From the NCBI GenBank assembly GCA_033026295.1, contig CM065182.1:14136001-14200000 (forward strand): a DNA stretch of 64,000 nucleotides. The letters are read 5' to 3'. A program made the position numbers and the translations under genes. The DNA is from Channa striata (lineage: Eukaryota; Chordata; Actinopteri; Anabantiformes; Channidae). Under the pieces are notes generated by a model that had not been told where the DNA came from, did no database searches, and saw nothing but the letters and a program-made list of their open reading frames with translations. Positions 1-35,433 of the stretch are shown piece by piece (position 1 is the first letter of the stretch; each line of letters opens with the position of its first letter).

Positions 1-195
1 GAATGTCAGTGTGAAGCCTGAACAAGCTGTCTGAAATACATAAATTCATATACGCAGACAAAGTCTGCGTATGAACAGGCGCAGCTGTCTGTGTCCACCT
101 GAATTCTGGAACTACACTGGGCTGTAAGTTGAGTCCGGCGGAGCGACCCTCGCTCCTCTGGCTGCCATTACGCGACGTGCGTCAGCTAATTTTAC

Positions 196-322
196 CTCTG
201 CTCCGGCCGCTCGGGTGCAGTTTCTGGGCTTCGTACAGCAGCTGCAGCGCCCGGTCCTTCCGTCCGGACCGCAGACACAGCTTGGCCTTTTCGATCAGCC
301 GGTCCGCTTCCTCTTTATCCAT
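196..322 (-). CDS. DNAJB12/DNAJB14/DNAJC18-type J-protein, first coding exon (partial)
   Basis: The minus strand encodes 42 residues from an ATG at 322-320 to a donor (CAGAG|GTAAA) at 196/195. The peptide begins MDKEEADRLIEKAKLCL, continues with DRALQLLYEAQKLHPS and ends GRSR plus one base. The pattern of acidic and EA residues, DRAL, a KAQ-like motif, L, P and then R-(A) matches the N-terminus of DNAJB12 and DNAJB14, upstream of their J domain and transmembrane segment. Family members act as ER-membrane co-chaperones for Hsp70; that role is family knowledge, because the J domain itself is beyond the left edge. Neighbour calcineurin A favours DNAJB14, while neighbour cxxc5 favours DNAJC18. 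The exact member cannot be decided from 42 residues. Confidence 0.6.
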
Positions 323-720
323 TTCGCAGTGACGAGGACGTTTGGCGGAGCCGGTCGTTGGTGTAGTGCGCGTCCGTGTCGCGCAGCTAACGTCAGGTAG
401 CCGATTAGCTTCGGTGGCTGACAGCTGCGTAACGCTGGTGTTAGCTGGGCGCGAGCCCGCAGCCGCTCACGGACCTTCGCGCCGTCCGACAGACTGCGGA
501 CGCACCTGCGGCTGCGCCATTTCCAGGCTCGAACTCTGCAAATATCCCTATTTTTTGCGGACTGGATTTAGCGCGTTTCAAGGACCATCCTGTTGGGTTG
601 AATCCCCCACGGTAGCGATGCTCAAGAGGTGGATGCAGGACAGGAGCGACGTCATTTCCGGCGGAGTGAGCCCTGACATTTGCACAGAAGAACCTGCAGA
701 ACCCGCATAACCCGCTGTCC
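323..720 (-). promoter_or_regulatory. CpG-rich promoter and 5' leader of the J-protein gene
   Basis: CpG dinucleotides are dense here compared with the AT-rich sequence that follows after about 770. At 648-661 the minus strand reads GCCGGAAATGACGTC, an ETS-type core (CCGGAAAT) abutting a CRE-like GACGTC, a common layout in housekeeping promoters. The transcription start is not determined. A plus-strand frame through the same region is treated as antisense shadow. Confidence 0.45.
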
Positions 721-722
721 TG

Positions 723-3700
723 TGTGCACGGGCTCAGTTAGCGAGTTGCGGTAGATGTAAGAGGAACATGAAATATCATGTTTTGCACAATCTACTCCCT
801 TGTGCTTGCAGCTTTGGATCCAACCTTTGAATTAAAAACTGTCTCTAGGTGCATTTTGCATATTGATTTTTACAGTCTCCTTGTCTCTTTTTGGTGGTCT
901 GCAAGATTGGAGTGACCCAACCCTATCTAAATTCTGTAGATTTTTAGACGCACATTTGAGAAAATAGGCCTACTCTGATCTCCATAATCATTTCCGATTC
1001 AGTCTAGACCCTTAGTGGAAGAAAGAACTGCAGCTGACAAACCAAACCTGGATGACCTAGAACCTTGACAGACCTCTGGCCTCCTCAGAACAGATGTCTA
1101 TTTAGAATATTTTTTAGTGGTGCTGGACCAGATAGTAGCAGTCTGCTTTTTTGTCCCCTATCCTCACCTATAATATAATACTCCACCTGATCCAGGTAAT
1201 GTGCAGTGAGAGATGGTTAGAGAACAAGCAGGGAGGGGGTCTCCTAAGGACCAGGCCAGGTAATCCCTATTCCAGCAGCTTCAAATACAGGGAGAATAGA
1301 AAGAGAAGAAGAGAGAGAAATAGAAAATTCTAATTGTAAAAGTTAATGTTAATGATGTTAAGGCTATATGTAGGAGCCATGTATGAGAAGCTAGTTTGTC
1401 TTAACTGTGTTGTATTGTATTTCTCAATTTTCTGTACATATATTTTGGTTTGGTGGATTTGGAGCATTTTATGTCACAGACTTGAAAACATGGATTTGCA
1501 GCATAAAAACATGCTTTGTGTACTGTAAGTGATATGCAAGCTGACATCTAAATTTAATAGAACCATTTTGTGCATTTCAAAAATGCAGCTGAAACACTTA
1601 TTTTGTAGACATGCTCTGAGATGATGCACCGCATCTTTGTTTAATTGTGTTTTCCGTCTGTAGCTGTGTTTTATGGGGCGCTAGATGGCGCTTTACTATC
1701 TTTGCTTTACAGTCAGGGAACCTGTGGAGGAGGATATTCATTGTCTGAGGGCCTGTGCCTGCATGTTCTTTAGTCACACTAAAAATATAAAGGAGCATCA
1801 ACACATTTTTGCTCATGCATATTTTATTCAAGAGTAAAAAAATGTGATTTGTCCCATAGGGCATGCTTACAATGTGTGTATCATTTAAGAAGTCAAATGC
1901 GAAAACATATTTCCATAGATAATAAAAAACGTTGCAAGATAAAATCCATTATATTAGTCTGTTGAAATATGCATGTAGACCATACAAGAACCAGAAACAG
2001 AGGAAGTAAAGTAACCATAAGCTAAATCGTAACAATAATAATATCAGCAGTAAATATAACCAGAGTACAATGTTTCCTGTTAAACATAAGTGCGACACAT
2101 GATTTTTTTTTTGTGTCCAATTCAGTTACATCTGAAAACCATGCTATCATGCTTTGACAGCCTGAAAGTTGCTTTTCACTGAGATTATATTCATTCACAC
2201 TATTGAACATTTTATGTACATCAGTACAACAGAAATAATAAACACAAGGCTTCACACCTGTGCATACAGTAAATCAATATAAAATTAAAAGCAGTGGTCA
2301 TTTAAATAACAAAATGAAATCATGAACAAAGCAATTAAAGGAAACCTATTTATAAAATGTATAAAACAAGACAAATCTACAAATGTAATCCAAAAATAAA
2401 ATAATTCAAGTTTACTATTTGAAGCACAACTATCACAATTATAATCTCACATAACAATTAGGAACTTAGTTGCATGCATTGATGCGTTCCATACCATAGA
2501 AGCTGTGTTAAAAATCACTTTTTGTCCATCCTTAAGACATATACCTTTATAGAAAGATGGAATATAAAATAGAAAAAATATTAACTCATGTAAGGAAATT
2601 CTAGAAATTTCAGTTCTAATGTGTTGCATGGTTTACCAAATGGTTTATTTTGAAAGGTGGAAATGGTTTATCTTAGTGTCTTTTCTCGTCTTCTGTCCGT
2701 TAATGACACACACACACACACTGCGTGAAACAAACTGACTTTTCATCAGGGTAAAGTCAGGGTATTTTGTCACAATATTTGGACATGGAATTTGAGATTT
2801 TATTTGGACTACAGCGAATGCCCTTATTAGTTTTTAGTTTTTCTTGGCCTGTTTCTCCACTGCACTCCAAAGAAAACAATAGATTCAATAAATTCAATTT
2901 TACATGTTTAACACACCTGGATGGAATATGGACCTGGAACTGAATTATGACAGATATTCTTCAAATCCCTTAATTTTCTGGATAAGCCCCATTTTAAGGT
3001 TGACCTGCATATTCTACGATGACATGTGGTTATTAAATTAAACCTTAAACCAAACATATTTAGTTTATGTATTCACAAATTTGTAGAATTCCCTTCTCTC
3101 TTTGATAGTACTTTATTTAGCTCTTGAAATCTCATTGAATTTGCACCACAGCAAAAAGTGCAAAAACTCAAAGGGCGCTAACGTGTGCATCAGTGGCTGC
3201 CCATATTATTTACTTCCTGTTACGCAACAAGCAGGTGGGAAATAATCAGGTGGTGTATAACAGCAGGGTATTTCCCAAAGTTCAAAATGAGTTCTTCTCT
3301 TTTCCTCTGTGATCCAGAAACACGTGTTACCGCAGCTTCTTTTAAGCTTGAGTTTAAGCAATGCAGAAGAGATGAGAGATGATGATCCAAAGTGTCCTTC
3401 AGTGGAGGATGCACTTAAGTTGCAGAAATTGAAATGCACATTTTATGGACATGTGTGAGGTACGGCGTTATCAAATGCCGTGCTGCTCTGTTGGAACATT
3501 TTAAACTGTGTAGAGGAAGAAAATAATTCTGTAGTAAGTACTGAAGCCAATTATTACCATCTGGGTTTCGCATACAGATGTTGGTGACGTTAGATCTCCA
3601 AATGGGATGTTTTGTTTCTTTTGAGGACAGTTTGTGATGTTAAATTGTTAAATGCTGAAGTACCTAAAGTTTGCAGTGGCACCAAATTTTCCAGAGGCTC

Positions 3701-4498
3701 TTCTCATCATCTCCCTTTCCTTCCTCATCCCCTCCAAGTTACGTCTTGCTAGGAGATGACTGATAATAAAGGAGCTGAGGAGAGAAGCGCTGCTGGAGAG
3801 AACTGACAAGTTCCTAAGATGGAGTTTGAGCTCGGACTACACGGGCTTTGGTAGTTAGGCCCGAGTTGTGAGCACGCAGGAGCAGCCAGTACTCGACAGA
3901 TTACAGCATCTTACTACGAGGTAAATCACGAAGGGTAAGTCCTCTGCTAAGACCGCACTGCAAGTCTGAAGAGGTGCAAATTCAGCTTTGTTGTTGTGAC
4001 TTGTTAATACTAGCAAAACATGGAGGTAAACAAGATTATGCAGTGAAGTTGTGAGTGACTCATAATACACTTTTGAAACACTAAATGATTTGTGTCACAT
4101 GGATACTGCAATAACATCTTCTGTCCCTGCAGTGAAGGAGCAGACATTTGTCAGCACTCAGTACAACACAACCCCAACAATTTTGTCTGTAACTGAACTG
4201 AGAAAAAGAACGACAGGCAGAAACAACTTTCAACCTCACGTTTTCTGTCAAGCTGCAGCCTGCGGCCTTCTCCTCATCCTTGCCATCTGCTGTAAACCCC
4301 AGCTCCCCCCTCCCACAACTGTGCGATGACACTGTCGTGAAAAAAAATGACCTTTTCACCTGTTTTAGATTTGCTGCAGATATCATGGTCTGTCTGTGGG
4401 CCTGTTTGATTTCTATGTTCTGAGGCCTGAATTCCAGATTTGGCAATGTCTTGCTGCACAGCGCAACTGTGGCACGGTTCTGAGGCTCAGACAGCACA
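723..4498. other. Intergenic sequence and probable 3'UTR of calcineurin A
   Basis: This AT-rich stretch lies upstream of the J-protein gene and downstream of the calcineurin stop codon. No coding sequence is recognised. The part nearest 4498 should be the minus-strand 3'UTR of ppp3ca. Several minus-strand AATAAA hexamers occur (for example at 2644-2649 and 1823-1828), so the cleavage site cannot be chosen by eye. A CTCF-like GCGCTAGATGGCGC lies near 1678-1692. Confidence 0.4.
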
Positions 4499-26475
<21,977 letters not shown>

Positions 26476-26537
26476 CTTCATGGGTTTAGTCGCTGTCGGA
26501 TCGAGGCTGACGCGTTTTTCTCTCCCTCCTCTTGGTC

Positions 26538-26560
26538 TTTTTTTTTTTTTTTTTTTTTTT
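26538..26560. repeat. Homopolymer T23
   Basis: An uninterrupted T run (A on the calcineurin sense strand) about 60 bp upstream of the start codon. Prone to slippage and assembly error. Confidence 0.9.
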
Positions 26561-26694
26561 GTCCTGTTAGTGTTTGTGCTCGAAACGCGACTGATGCTGT
26601 GGCATCACTCAGATGATGCGCCCCCTCCGTGCGTCGGCGCTGCGCCGGGTAGGACTGCTGCTCCCCAGGCAGGGACGGACGGACGGATGCTGGA

Positions 26695-26787
26695 TGCTGC
26701 TGCCGCTGCCGCTGCTGCTGCTGCTGCTGGGCTAAGCTGTTAGTGTGGGGGAGGATGCACGGAGAGGGAGGGAGGGAGGGAGGGGGA
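26695..26787. repeat. GCTGCY triplet tract followed by (GGGA)n
   Basis: ATGCTGCTGCCGCTGCCGCT and further GCT units form a trinucleotide tract. Downstream, GGGA is repeated about five times. Both are in the presumed calcineurin 5' region. Confidence 0.85.
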
Positions 26788-26960
26788 GGGAGACGTGCAC
26801 CATCCGAGCCGACATGGCGGTGAGGGGAACTCCCACGCAAACGCTTCCCGGGACCCGCCTGCTGCCGCTGCTGCTGCCATCAGATGGAGACCGGGACTAC
26901 GGGGTTGCCCCCGCGCGCGCACGGTGCGCCATGTTTCGGTATTCTCGAAATTTTGCTACG

Positions 26961-29900
26961 TCTGAAGATGAGAGTCTGCGGGCCTCGCTTCAAACGTGTG
27001 CAACATTCATATTAATAACAGGCAGGTTAGTGTGGACGACACACAGGCAGTGGGATCGTTCGAAAGATAGCAGAGAAATTTCACTTGGTGGCGACAAACC
27101 ATCAGGGTTTATGCAAAATGTCACACTGTTTATGGAAAAAAAACATATTTGAGCATTTTGAAGTATGTAATGCTGTAGTTTCTGCCACACATAATATGAA
27201 TCAACATTATGTGAATATATGTGAAGATTATTCACATAATGTTCTGATTGTAACAGCTGGTCCACATCAAAAGCTGAAGTATTTGCTCAAGTGATGAAAA
27301 TCTGAACGGATCATTTGTTAATTATTCTATAAGCTGATTTGTAGTTCTTGTAAATATCGACATTGGATCCAAACGTCGGATCAAAAACTAAAAACAAAAA
27401 AAAAACGTTTAATCTGAGTGTGAACTGTAGGCTAATGCTTGACTGGTCCCATGGTTAGTGTTAGATAGTTTTAGAAAACTCCACTTGTTTCCCAAAGTGT
27501 TTTCTCTGGCTAAAAGTGAAATTAATCTTCCCCCCAACCAATTGTGTTTTGTGAAGCTTGAACTGATCCTAAGTGGTTACCTCTAATTAATCCAAGACTG
27601 GGAAACTAACGAATCTCACAGAGATATGGCCATTAAATTTAATTCTAATATACAAAAAGTCTCATTAATGAGTTTGTTTACTGCTGTTGACTCAATACCA
27701 AATTTTTTTGTTGTTTTTTTGCCCTAAAGGACACGTGCACAAAAATATAAATGCACAACAGTACAGTTTTATACTAATGCCAAAAGTAGAAACACAGAAA
27801 TTATTAATTTTTAGGCTTAAATTCAAAATATAAACATTCAAAATGTGTGAGTGACTGTGAGTGACTCATTTCACTGTTTGTGATACTTTCTGGATATTCG
27901 GCTCTATTATTTTTACATGACAGATTTGACAAAATTGGGTAGGACAGTGCTTTGTTGCTGGCTTCCCCCATCCATATTTTTTCTTGTGGCCCCACTACAC
28001 AATGTAAAGTGATGAGTTTTTCTGCATCAGTGTGATATAGAAATATTTGCTTAGGCATCACATGTGTTTGTAAATGATCAGGACGTCACCCAAGAAACAT
28101 ACCTGGATTTAAAAAAAAAAGCATCATACAAACACAGGCAAACAGTTATCACACAGCTAGGAGGAAACATTCTGTAAAACCTGGATAAAAATTACAACCA
28201 GGTCAAAACATGGTTTTGTTTGGACCCTAGATAACAGCAGGATTGTCTGGTGTGATTTTGTGGAGTCTGACAAATGTAGACTTACATATTAAAGTGAAAA
28301 AAAAGAAAAAATACTCATAATTTTGATTAATAACAAACACCATCACACTATCACATTTGCTGAATCTCTAATGGCACACGTTCAAGCTTTGGAAACTTTA
28401 TCCCATACTGTATTAGCGTCATGGCATTCATATTATAAAAACAAAACCCACAACATGCACAATTTTAATAGTCATCTCATCATTTTAGTATCACTTTTGC
28501 CCTTCACACAACACTCATTCTTTGGGCCATTTTCCAGACGGGTCCTTTAAAGGTTCGACACTAGATGGAGCCCCAGCCCAGATTTTAACTGCAGCTCCAG
28601 TAACAGCTGTTCTGCTGGTGCTGCTGCACAGGAGGGGCAGTGTTACCACTTTGCATTTGGAGACATGATAATTTGAGAAGGCAGTGACACTACTTATTTA
28701 GTGCAAGAAGCTAAACAGTTGTTGATGTAATTTTGTCATGCTTTTTTGTCCTCATACTGTCAGTCAAGACAATAGAACAGCCTGCTTCCTGACATATGAG
28801 GCTGAGCATGTGATTAGTGGCAGGATGAGTAATAAATCTCTAGAAATGGAGCCAGTGTTGCTCATCAGGCCTATGCAGTGTGGAGCTCTGAGGCTCACAC
28901 AGTATCTGCCTGACTTGTTCAGCAGGGACGGGAAAACACACCACAAAATCCATAACACTTTAGAGGCTTAGTTGATAGCAGAGTGTCCAATACCTGTCCT
29001 GGGTGCATGTGGTATGTCCTTGAAGTTGCCAATATTGCTGGGGCAGATAAACCAGACAGTAGTGATGAAAGTTAAGGGAAGCCAAGCTGGTTTTTGTTCA
29101 CTATTGGGACCAAATAAACACATTTTCAATATTTATTATGTTTGCATATGCACAATAATAAGTTTCATTTACTGGCCAAAAATCCTGTGTGGCTTTTAAA
29201 TGACATGTTCTTGGAAGGGCTGAGTGTCACATGCACAGGAAAAGTGTGCAAACCTAACTTTCTGAAAGATTTGCTTGAAAGCATTCGTGTAATGGTAATG
29301 ACCAGTTGGCAGCCGCATTTGCTGACCCCTCCTTTAAATACTGTTTTTACTGGCAGTTTGTCCTAGCACAATGGTTAGGGAAATTGGCACTCAAAAACGG
29401 CCCCTTCCAGCACGCTGTGGTTTTATCTAGCTGCAGGTTTCCAAATTATTAACTCACAGTTATTTACTTCCAGTCCAATCAAGAATAAAAGAGATTAATT
29501 AGGCCACAAACCATGTTGTATGTGATTAAATTACACCAGTGGCTTTTAACTAATGTCAGTAACCAATTAGTTGTCACTTAATCAACTGTCATCTTGATTA
29601 ATAAAATGTTTTATAATCATTACGTGACACCTGTGGTCCTCCATATGTCATGGACTGAAAAATACAGACACACGCACAAAAATTAAATCTGGACTTCCGT
29701 GTACTTTCACGTGAGCTAATCGGGATTAGCTGTGATTTTATTTTTGATCCCGTGTTTGATCCTGACTGCCTTGAGTTGCATTTTTGTGTAACGGCAGGAA
29801 GTTGAGGGGTTCCATAATCTCATTACTTTGTTTTTTATTTCCTCATTACAGTAGCACAAACCTAAATACAAGCAACATTTAGATGAAAAGACTGAAACCA

Positions 29901-32900
29901 ATCCTATTTACAGATATGTGCATTAACTCATAGAAATCTTTTTATAAAGACAGAAAACTCAGACAATCAAGACAATAAACAGCATGGCGCACTTCACGGC
30001 TACGTCTACTTCAAGAACATTAATTCAGACACATTTCATCTATCATTGTTTAACCATACAGACTCTGAGTTATATGCTAAAGGTTTAAAACCCAGTATTT
30101 TCTGATAGGAGACCAGCGTCTGGTGTAAAATGTGCTTTAACAATGACCATTCAACATTAGCCCCATGTTTGTTATTGTAACCATGGTCCTACAAAATTAA
30201 GGAATTGCTGTTTTTTTCCCCCCAACCATGTAGTTTTTATATTGAAACCCAATTAAGTAGTTTTTGTTAATTCATGCAATCATAACCCAGAGCTGATAAT
30301 AATTTCCATATCAAGGAAAGTCAAGAGCACTTGCTCCATGGATGTATTATTAGAACTGGATACTCAAACAGGACGTCCAGTCACTTAACTAAAAATTGCT
30401 CGCTTGGCACGTGAGCCCCAAAATTCTCTGGCTTCTGCTTTTTGCAGCTCACTGCATGTGGACACTAATGCTTTTTACACTTGTACCATCTCCACGCTCC
30501 CACTCAATCCAAGGGCTTTACATCACGATGACATCATGGAAATGACAGTTCCTTTACGTGACTCCAGGAACGTTTCACACATTTAAAGACAAACCACCAT
30601 GAATTAAAATTTCATAACAGAAAGTGCCCTGTCAGCCATTTGTGTGAAAATGACTGTTTTGGCGGCTGCACTGGGGTCTTCTGTTGCAGTAGCAGTGTGG
30701 CAGCTATGAAAAGGGGCTGAAGGGCTGAGTGCCTGTGCTGGGTGGTTAGGATGAAGGACTTGCAAGTGTGGACATAAAGAGCAAGAAACATTTTTTTGCC
30801 CAAACTTTTTTACTCTGTAACATTTTAAGGAATGTTTGTCCAAGAAACCATTTAAATCGTTGATTTGGTGTGTATTAATAAAAAATAATAGAGAAAAAAA
30901 GACAAACATCTGGAACACTATTTCTACAGCTGGTACATTTTAGTGAAAATGGCCTTTTACAGGAAGTGACATCACATGGCACCAGCCAGTTCATAAGGAA
31001 TGAATGACTGTGTGTTTGTGCCGTTGAACAATAAAAGATGAAACTAACATTTCTTGGTGTTAGCTTGGAGAGACACCAGAAATAAGTAGCGGAGCAAGAA
31101 ACCGTCCTCTCAGAAGTAGGAGTGATGTTGAAAGAGTGTTGGGATGATCGTATGCAGCGTTCCTCAGTCCCTGCTCCATTCATCCTTCACGTACCTCTTT
31201 CTGGGCCATCTTTGGGGGCTTTCCTATGATGCTAGTCATGTGTGCAGCTGGGGATGGAGGCCATGCAACGCTAATCCTCCTCCCCAGCTCAGGAAAGTAC
31301 CCTGCCTCCCTGTGCAGAACGAAAACAACAAAGAGCTGAGTGTGGCTGCAGCCTCCAGGGTTCAGTGCACCCACCAGAACATGTCCAAGAGTCACAGCTT
31401 GCTGCTCCCTCCTACCCATCTACCCATGCATGACTCTCCCTCTCTCTTATGCCTTCTCTCCGTGACCCTCTTTTCAACCTAAAAAAGACATGTTCGATTG
31501 CAGAGTACAATGTAATATTCCTCCCTTCGTAACCAGAGATAGAGGACTTTAGAAGGTCAAAAGGGAGGACATAGAACACTACAGAGGAGCAAAAGAATGT
31601 GGTAAGACTGGGTTTTATGAAGGCAATATTCTTCTTCTTAACTTTATTAATAACGGTATTTATTTCAATACAAATATAACAACGGTGTTGTAGAATAAAA
31701 TGCTGAATTGAAACATAGAAAAAAATTACTGAAACTCAGTTTGATGTCCCCAAAATTTGTTAAAAAGAAACATTAAATAAGAGAGCGAGAGAGATCCGTA
31801 TTATCCCTGAATCGCAAATGGTAACAGAAGTGTGTAGGTAGCAAAATCTGGTATCAGTGTTTGCTGTTGATAACTATAGCTCTGCTAGATGACAACAGGA
31901 AGAGGAGGGAGGTGCAGGTATTTGTAAAAACGAATCAAATTCTGGCAGTCTGCATTTGTGCCGGGACTGATGCAGCACTGATTGAGCTTAGTATAACCAA
32001 ATGCTTTGAAGGGAGCTGTCAAGCGAAGGTTCTGCATTTTAACCTGGCACCTTCATTCTTAATGCACGTCTTGGATGTCACTTGATTCTGTCACATAACA
32101 CATTAAAGTCTCACTCATGTCATATCGGTACACGAAGAGCTAATGTAACCTTAGACTCAAAATCACATCAATCACAGTCTTTTCCTAAGAATATTGCTCC
32201 TATATGCAACTTAGTGCCAGTGATGCACATCAGTGATTCAGACTGACGATTATACGCAGCCAAAAGTTCAAAAGTGTGGCGGCTGTTCATCTACACGTGT
32301 CCAGTACAGTATGTTCACCACATTATTTAACCACAACCATCATATTTCCTTAATTTTCATGTTGTTACCATGACTGCCCAACTTGTTGAATCAAGTCTCT
32401 GTGAACATTCCCCAGTATCAGTATCTATTGCCAAAATTTGCTGTACTATCTCTATAAGTTTGTCTCCAATAAGTTTTGGTGAGGACAAGAGAATATATAG
32501 AACCTCTAATAACATTTAGATGTTGCAACAGAGTATTTTTCTCGGTTAAACTACTCATTTTAATCGACCGGTATCAATCACTTCCTGGTTGTAATGACGT
32601 CAGCACGGCTAGGTGGTGATGTAAGGTGACCCATCGTTTTACCATAAATTTTTTAAAAATAGTCCTGGAAATGGATGTAATCTAAACACGTTTTCATCCA
32701 TTTCAAAACATAACTGTTTTGTCAATATTTGAGTGTTCCCAATAGGCCAAATATACGTCACAATGAATGATAAGCAAAATCAGTCATGTGGACCTAGTAT
32801 GTTGTCATTAATGCATCAGAAATCCAAACACTTGATTGATTCTGAGTTTATTTTCAAGTTTCCAGTTGAGTGAGGTATTCTCGAAATCACCAAAATGTTT

Positions 32901-33050
32901 GGAATTTCATTGGAACATTTATTTAACAATATGTTATTTAATACATTATCCCCACATTATTCGCCCTCAATAAAATATGTCAAACGTGTTTGTTGATTTT
33001 TACCTTTACATTTTAACGTCGATGCGTTTGGAACTAAAGTCCCGTGCGTA
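26961..33050. other. Intergenic region between ppp3ca and the cxxc5 upstream block
   Basis: AT-rich sequence with no recognised exon, RNA gene or complete transposon on either strand. Open frames here are short and have no family resemblance. Confidence 0.6.
32595..32602. promoter_or_regulatory. Perfect CRE palindrome TGACGTCA
   Basis: Consensus CREB/ATF site in TAATGACGTCAGCACGG, about 450 bp before the CpG-rich block. Function not tested by sequence alone. Confidence 0.4.
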
Positions 33051-33513
33051 ATTACGCATGTGGCGGCTTTTCGACTGAAGTATTTACTAAGTGAGTGTTA
33101 TGTTTATGGGAGCCAGAGCATATTTGTTTTCAGTGGGTTGGTAGGCTACTGGCAGAGTTGGTAGAACACCCCCTCCTCTCTCTTTCTCTCTCTCTCTCTC
33201 TTCAGCTGCCGCGATATTTTCCAGCTCTGGAGCCTCAACCGCACAGCTCGATCGATTCGCATTGATTGTCCCTGACGAGCTGCTCCACTTTCTAGCCAAT
33301 GTCAGCCAGTCTGCGATCGGAAAGGAGAGAAATGAAGGAAAATCTCTGCCGCCCTGGCGGTGTCATTTCCACACACTTGGGTTGGCCGCCTGCCAGCAGA
33401 CAGGGCCGGTCGAAAGAGGTGGAGTGGACTCCGGGGCTGAGCGAGAGGAGGAGCAACCGGAGGAGGGAGGGGGGCGTCAGTCCGCTGTGCATGGTGGATA
33501 AGCTCTGTGCGAA

Positions 33514-33537
33514 ACACACACACACACACACACACAC
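33514..33537. repeat. (AC)12 microsatellite
   Basis: Perfect AC run inside the CpG-rich block. It creates the threonine-histidine and valine-cysteine open frames seen there. Confidence 0.95.
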
Positions 33538-35425
33538 GGGTGAATTGAGTTCACACGTTCACTACCTCACGTCCCTCTGTAGAGGTTTCTGTTTAAAGCA
33601 ACACATATCACAAATATGCCATAATTCAAATAGCGCCTTTTATTTAATCCTATCATGTTGTCAGCCTATAATTCCAAAACCAAAAATGCCAGGCGATTGT
33701 GTGCGCCTTAAACAAGCCAGGCTTCTATGAATTCATGATGCACTTGGAGTTATGGCATCATAAGCGGAAAGATGAAACCGTTGTGCACAGTCCTGCCCAC
33801 ACTCTTCCTCGTGAACACCTCTCTCCCCAGCTGTCCTGGTCTCACACCGAACCGCACAGCCTCCCTCGGCTTCTTATTATTGCGCGCCACACAAAAGTCC
33901 AGTTCGGTTTTTCCGCGAAGCTCCAAAAATCTATGAAATGTGTTTGCATGTTCCTCTCTGCAAGCGGGGATGTAGAGGTGGGATTGCAAGGACCGAGAAA
34001 GCTGGGGGAACCCACGCGTTCAGCCTCTGAGAAAGTACGCTTTTCCGACAGAACTTGGGGCGAATACAGTTTTTCTTTTCACATTTGCCATCAACAGACT
34101 GACACGGTGTGGGACTGGGCTCTCGGAGAATGAGCTTTCCCCCCTGCCCTGCTCTTTTTTGTCACCATTGCGCACGGCAGCCTGAGAGACGGACCGCTCG
34201 GACTGTGGGAGCCCTCCCCTCTGCTCGGATCCGCTTTGGTAGGTGCGAATAAAATGGACCCGTGTTTGCAAATATGCAGATACATGGAAGGAAGGAGGGG
34301 GGGAGGAGGGGAAGGGTGTGGAGGGGGGATCATACTTTGTTAAAGTCGGCTCAAAGTTGGCTTGTCATCTTCGTGTGCGATCAAGTTATAGCCGGATGAA
34401 GCGGGGCTCTTCGCGAGCCAGTGTCCTCGAACGTGCGACCGCAGCAGACCGTGTGCTGGTTCCGCAGATAGTCCACGGAGCTGCCGGATCCCCGAGTCCA
34501 GACAAAAGCCAGTTATTCCGACTGTTTTACACCGGGACTAGTCATAAAATCGCCCCGTGACTGGGCAGCCGGTGATGCTCGGGATATTTTCGGAGCCGCT
34601 CTCGGTTTTATGAGGAACCACGTTCACTTGGTCTCATCGAACGCGTCCCCGCGGCGGCTGATACCGATCGGCGGCTTTATTGTGAATCAGCTGTTAAACT
34701 TGACGCTGCCGGCTAATAAAGACATTCGGCTCTGATCACACTTAACATGTGGCAACAGACTCTGCAACTTTTTATTTAATCTGCCAAATTCTAAGACAAA
34801 CTGGCACGTTCACGTCGGTTTTCCAGTCACGTAAGAATTCTTTGGATTTTGTATTTTTCATTCTTCGAAATGTTTTTTTTTTTGAAGCAGACTCCATAGT
34901 GAAGTTCCCAGGCAGCTTTCACCTCCTGCCAGTCGGTTGGAATCGTTCGGAATCACAGTCGGCGCGACGTGCGTGTTTTTCTCCCCTAAACTTTTTGCGT
35001 GCGCGGCCTAATTAGGGAGAACGAGACGCAGCAGGTTACGGACAATGGATGAAGCCTCGAGTCTAATTATTGTCGCCGGGCTTTTTAACTTCCTGTGCGT
35101 GTGCGTGTCTGTGTGTGACTGTCCGTGCGCGTCAGCCGACAGGAGGTGGGAGGAACAGAGAGTGTGTGTGTGTGTGTGTATCTCACCGTAGATAAGTGCA
35201 GAGTCCGCCGACAGCGCGTCTGGGAGCGGGCGGGGAAGTGGAGGTGGACGGGGGGGAGGCGGCGGGGGGGATTTGCATCGTGCAGTGCCTGAATGCATTA
35301 AGTATTCTCGCGTCTCCAGAGTTTGTGGCCGACCAAATGCCTCATAACCCTGCAGGAAATTTGACAGTGTTTTTCCCACCTCCATTGAAAAGCCGACTGT
35401 GATTACCTGGCACCTGCGCATGCAG

Positions 35426-35433
35426 TGACGTCA
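35426..35433. promoter_or_regulatory. Perfect CRE palindrome TGACGTCA
   Basis: Consensus CREB/ATF site at the right edge of the CpG-rich block, in GCAGTGACGTCAGTGAGG. Confidence 0.45.

Larger units (their letters stand above)
26482..26960 (-). promoter_or_regulatory. ppp3ca: ppp3ca promoter and 5' leader (CpG-rich)
   Basis: The region upstream of the calcineurin start codon is GC- and CpG-rich, in contrast to the AT-rich intron and intergenic DNA on either side. It contains a T23 run (26538-26560), a GCTGCC/GCTGCT tract (about 26695-26729) and a GGGA repeat (about 26765-26787). On the minus strand these would lie in the leader or just upstream. The transcription start cannot be placed. Confidence 0.5.

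Noticed and set aside
342..710. 122-codon plus-strand frame
   Set aside because: It overlaps the CpG-rich promoter of the minus-strand J-protein gene and resembles no protein.
26478..26840. 120-codon Gln-rich minus-strand frame upstream of calcineurin
   Set aside because: It is a translation of the triplet and T-run repeats in another frame from the calcineurin exon, and it ends at the calcineurin start region.
33292..35421. Several 70-144-codon frames in the CpG-rich block
   Set aside because: They occur on both strands, contain microsatellite translations and have no family resemblance; CpG-rich DNA has few stop codons, so long frames are expected.
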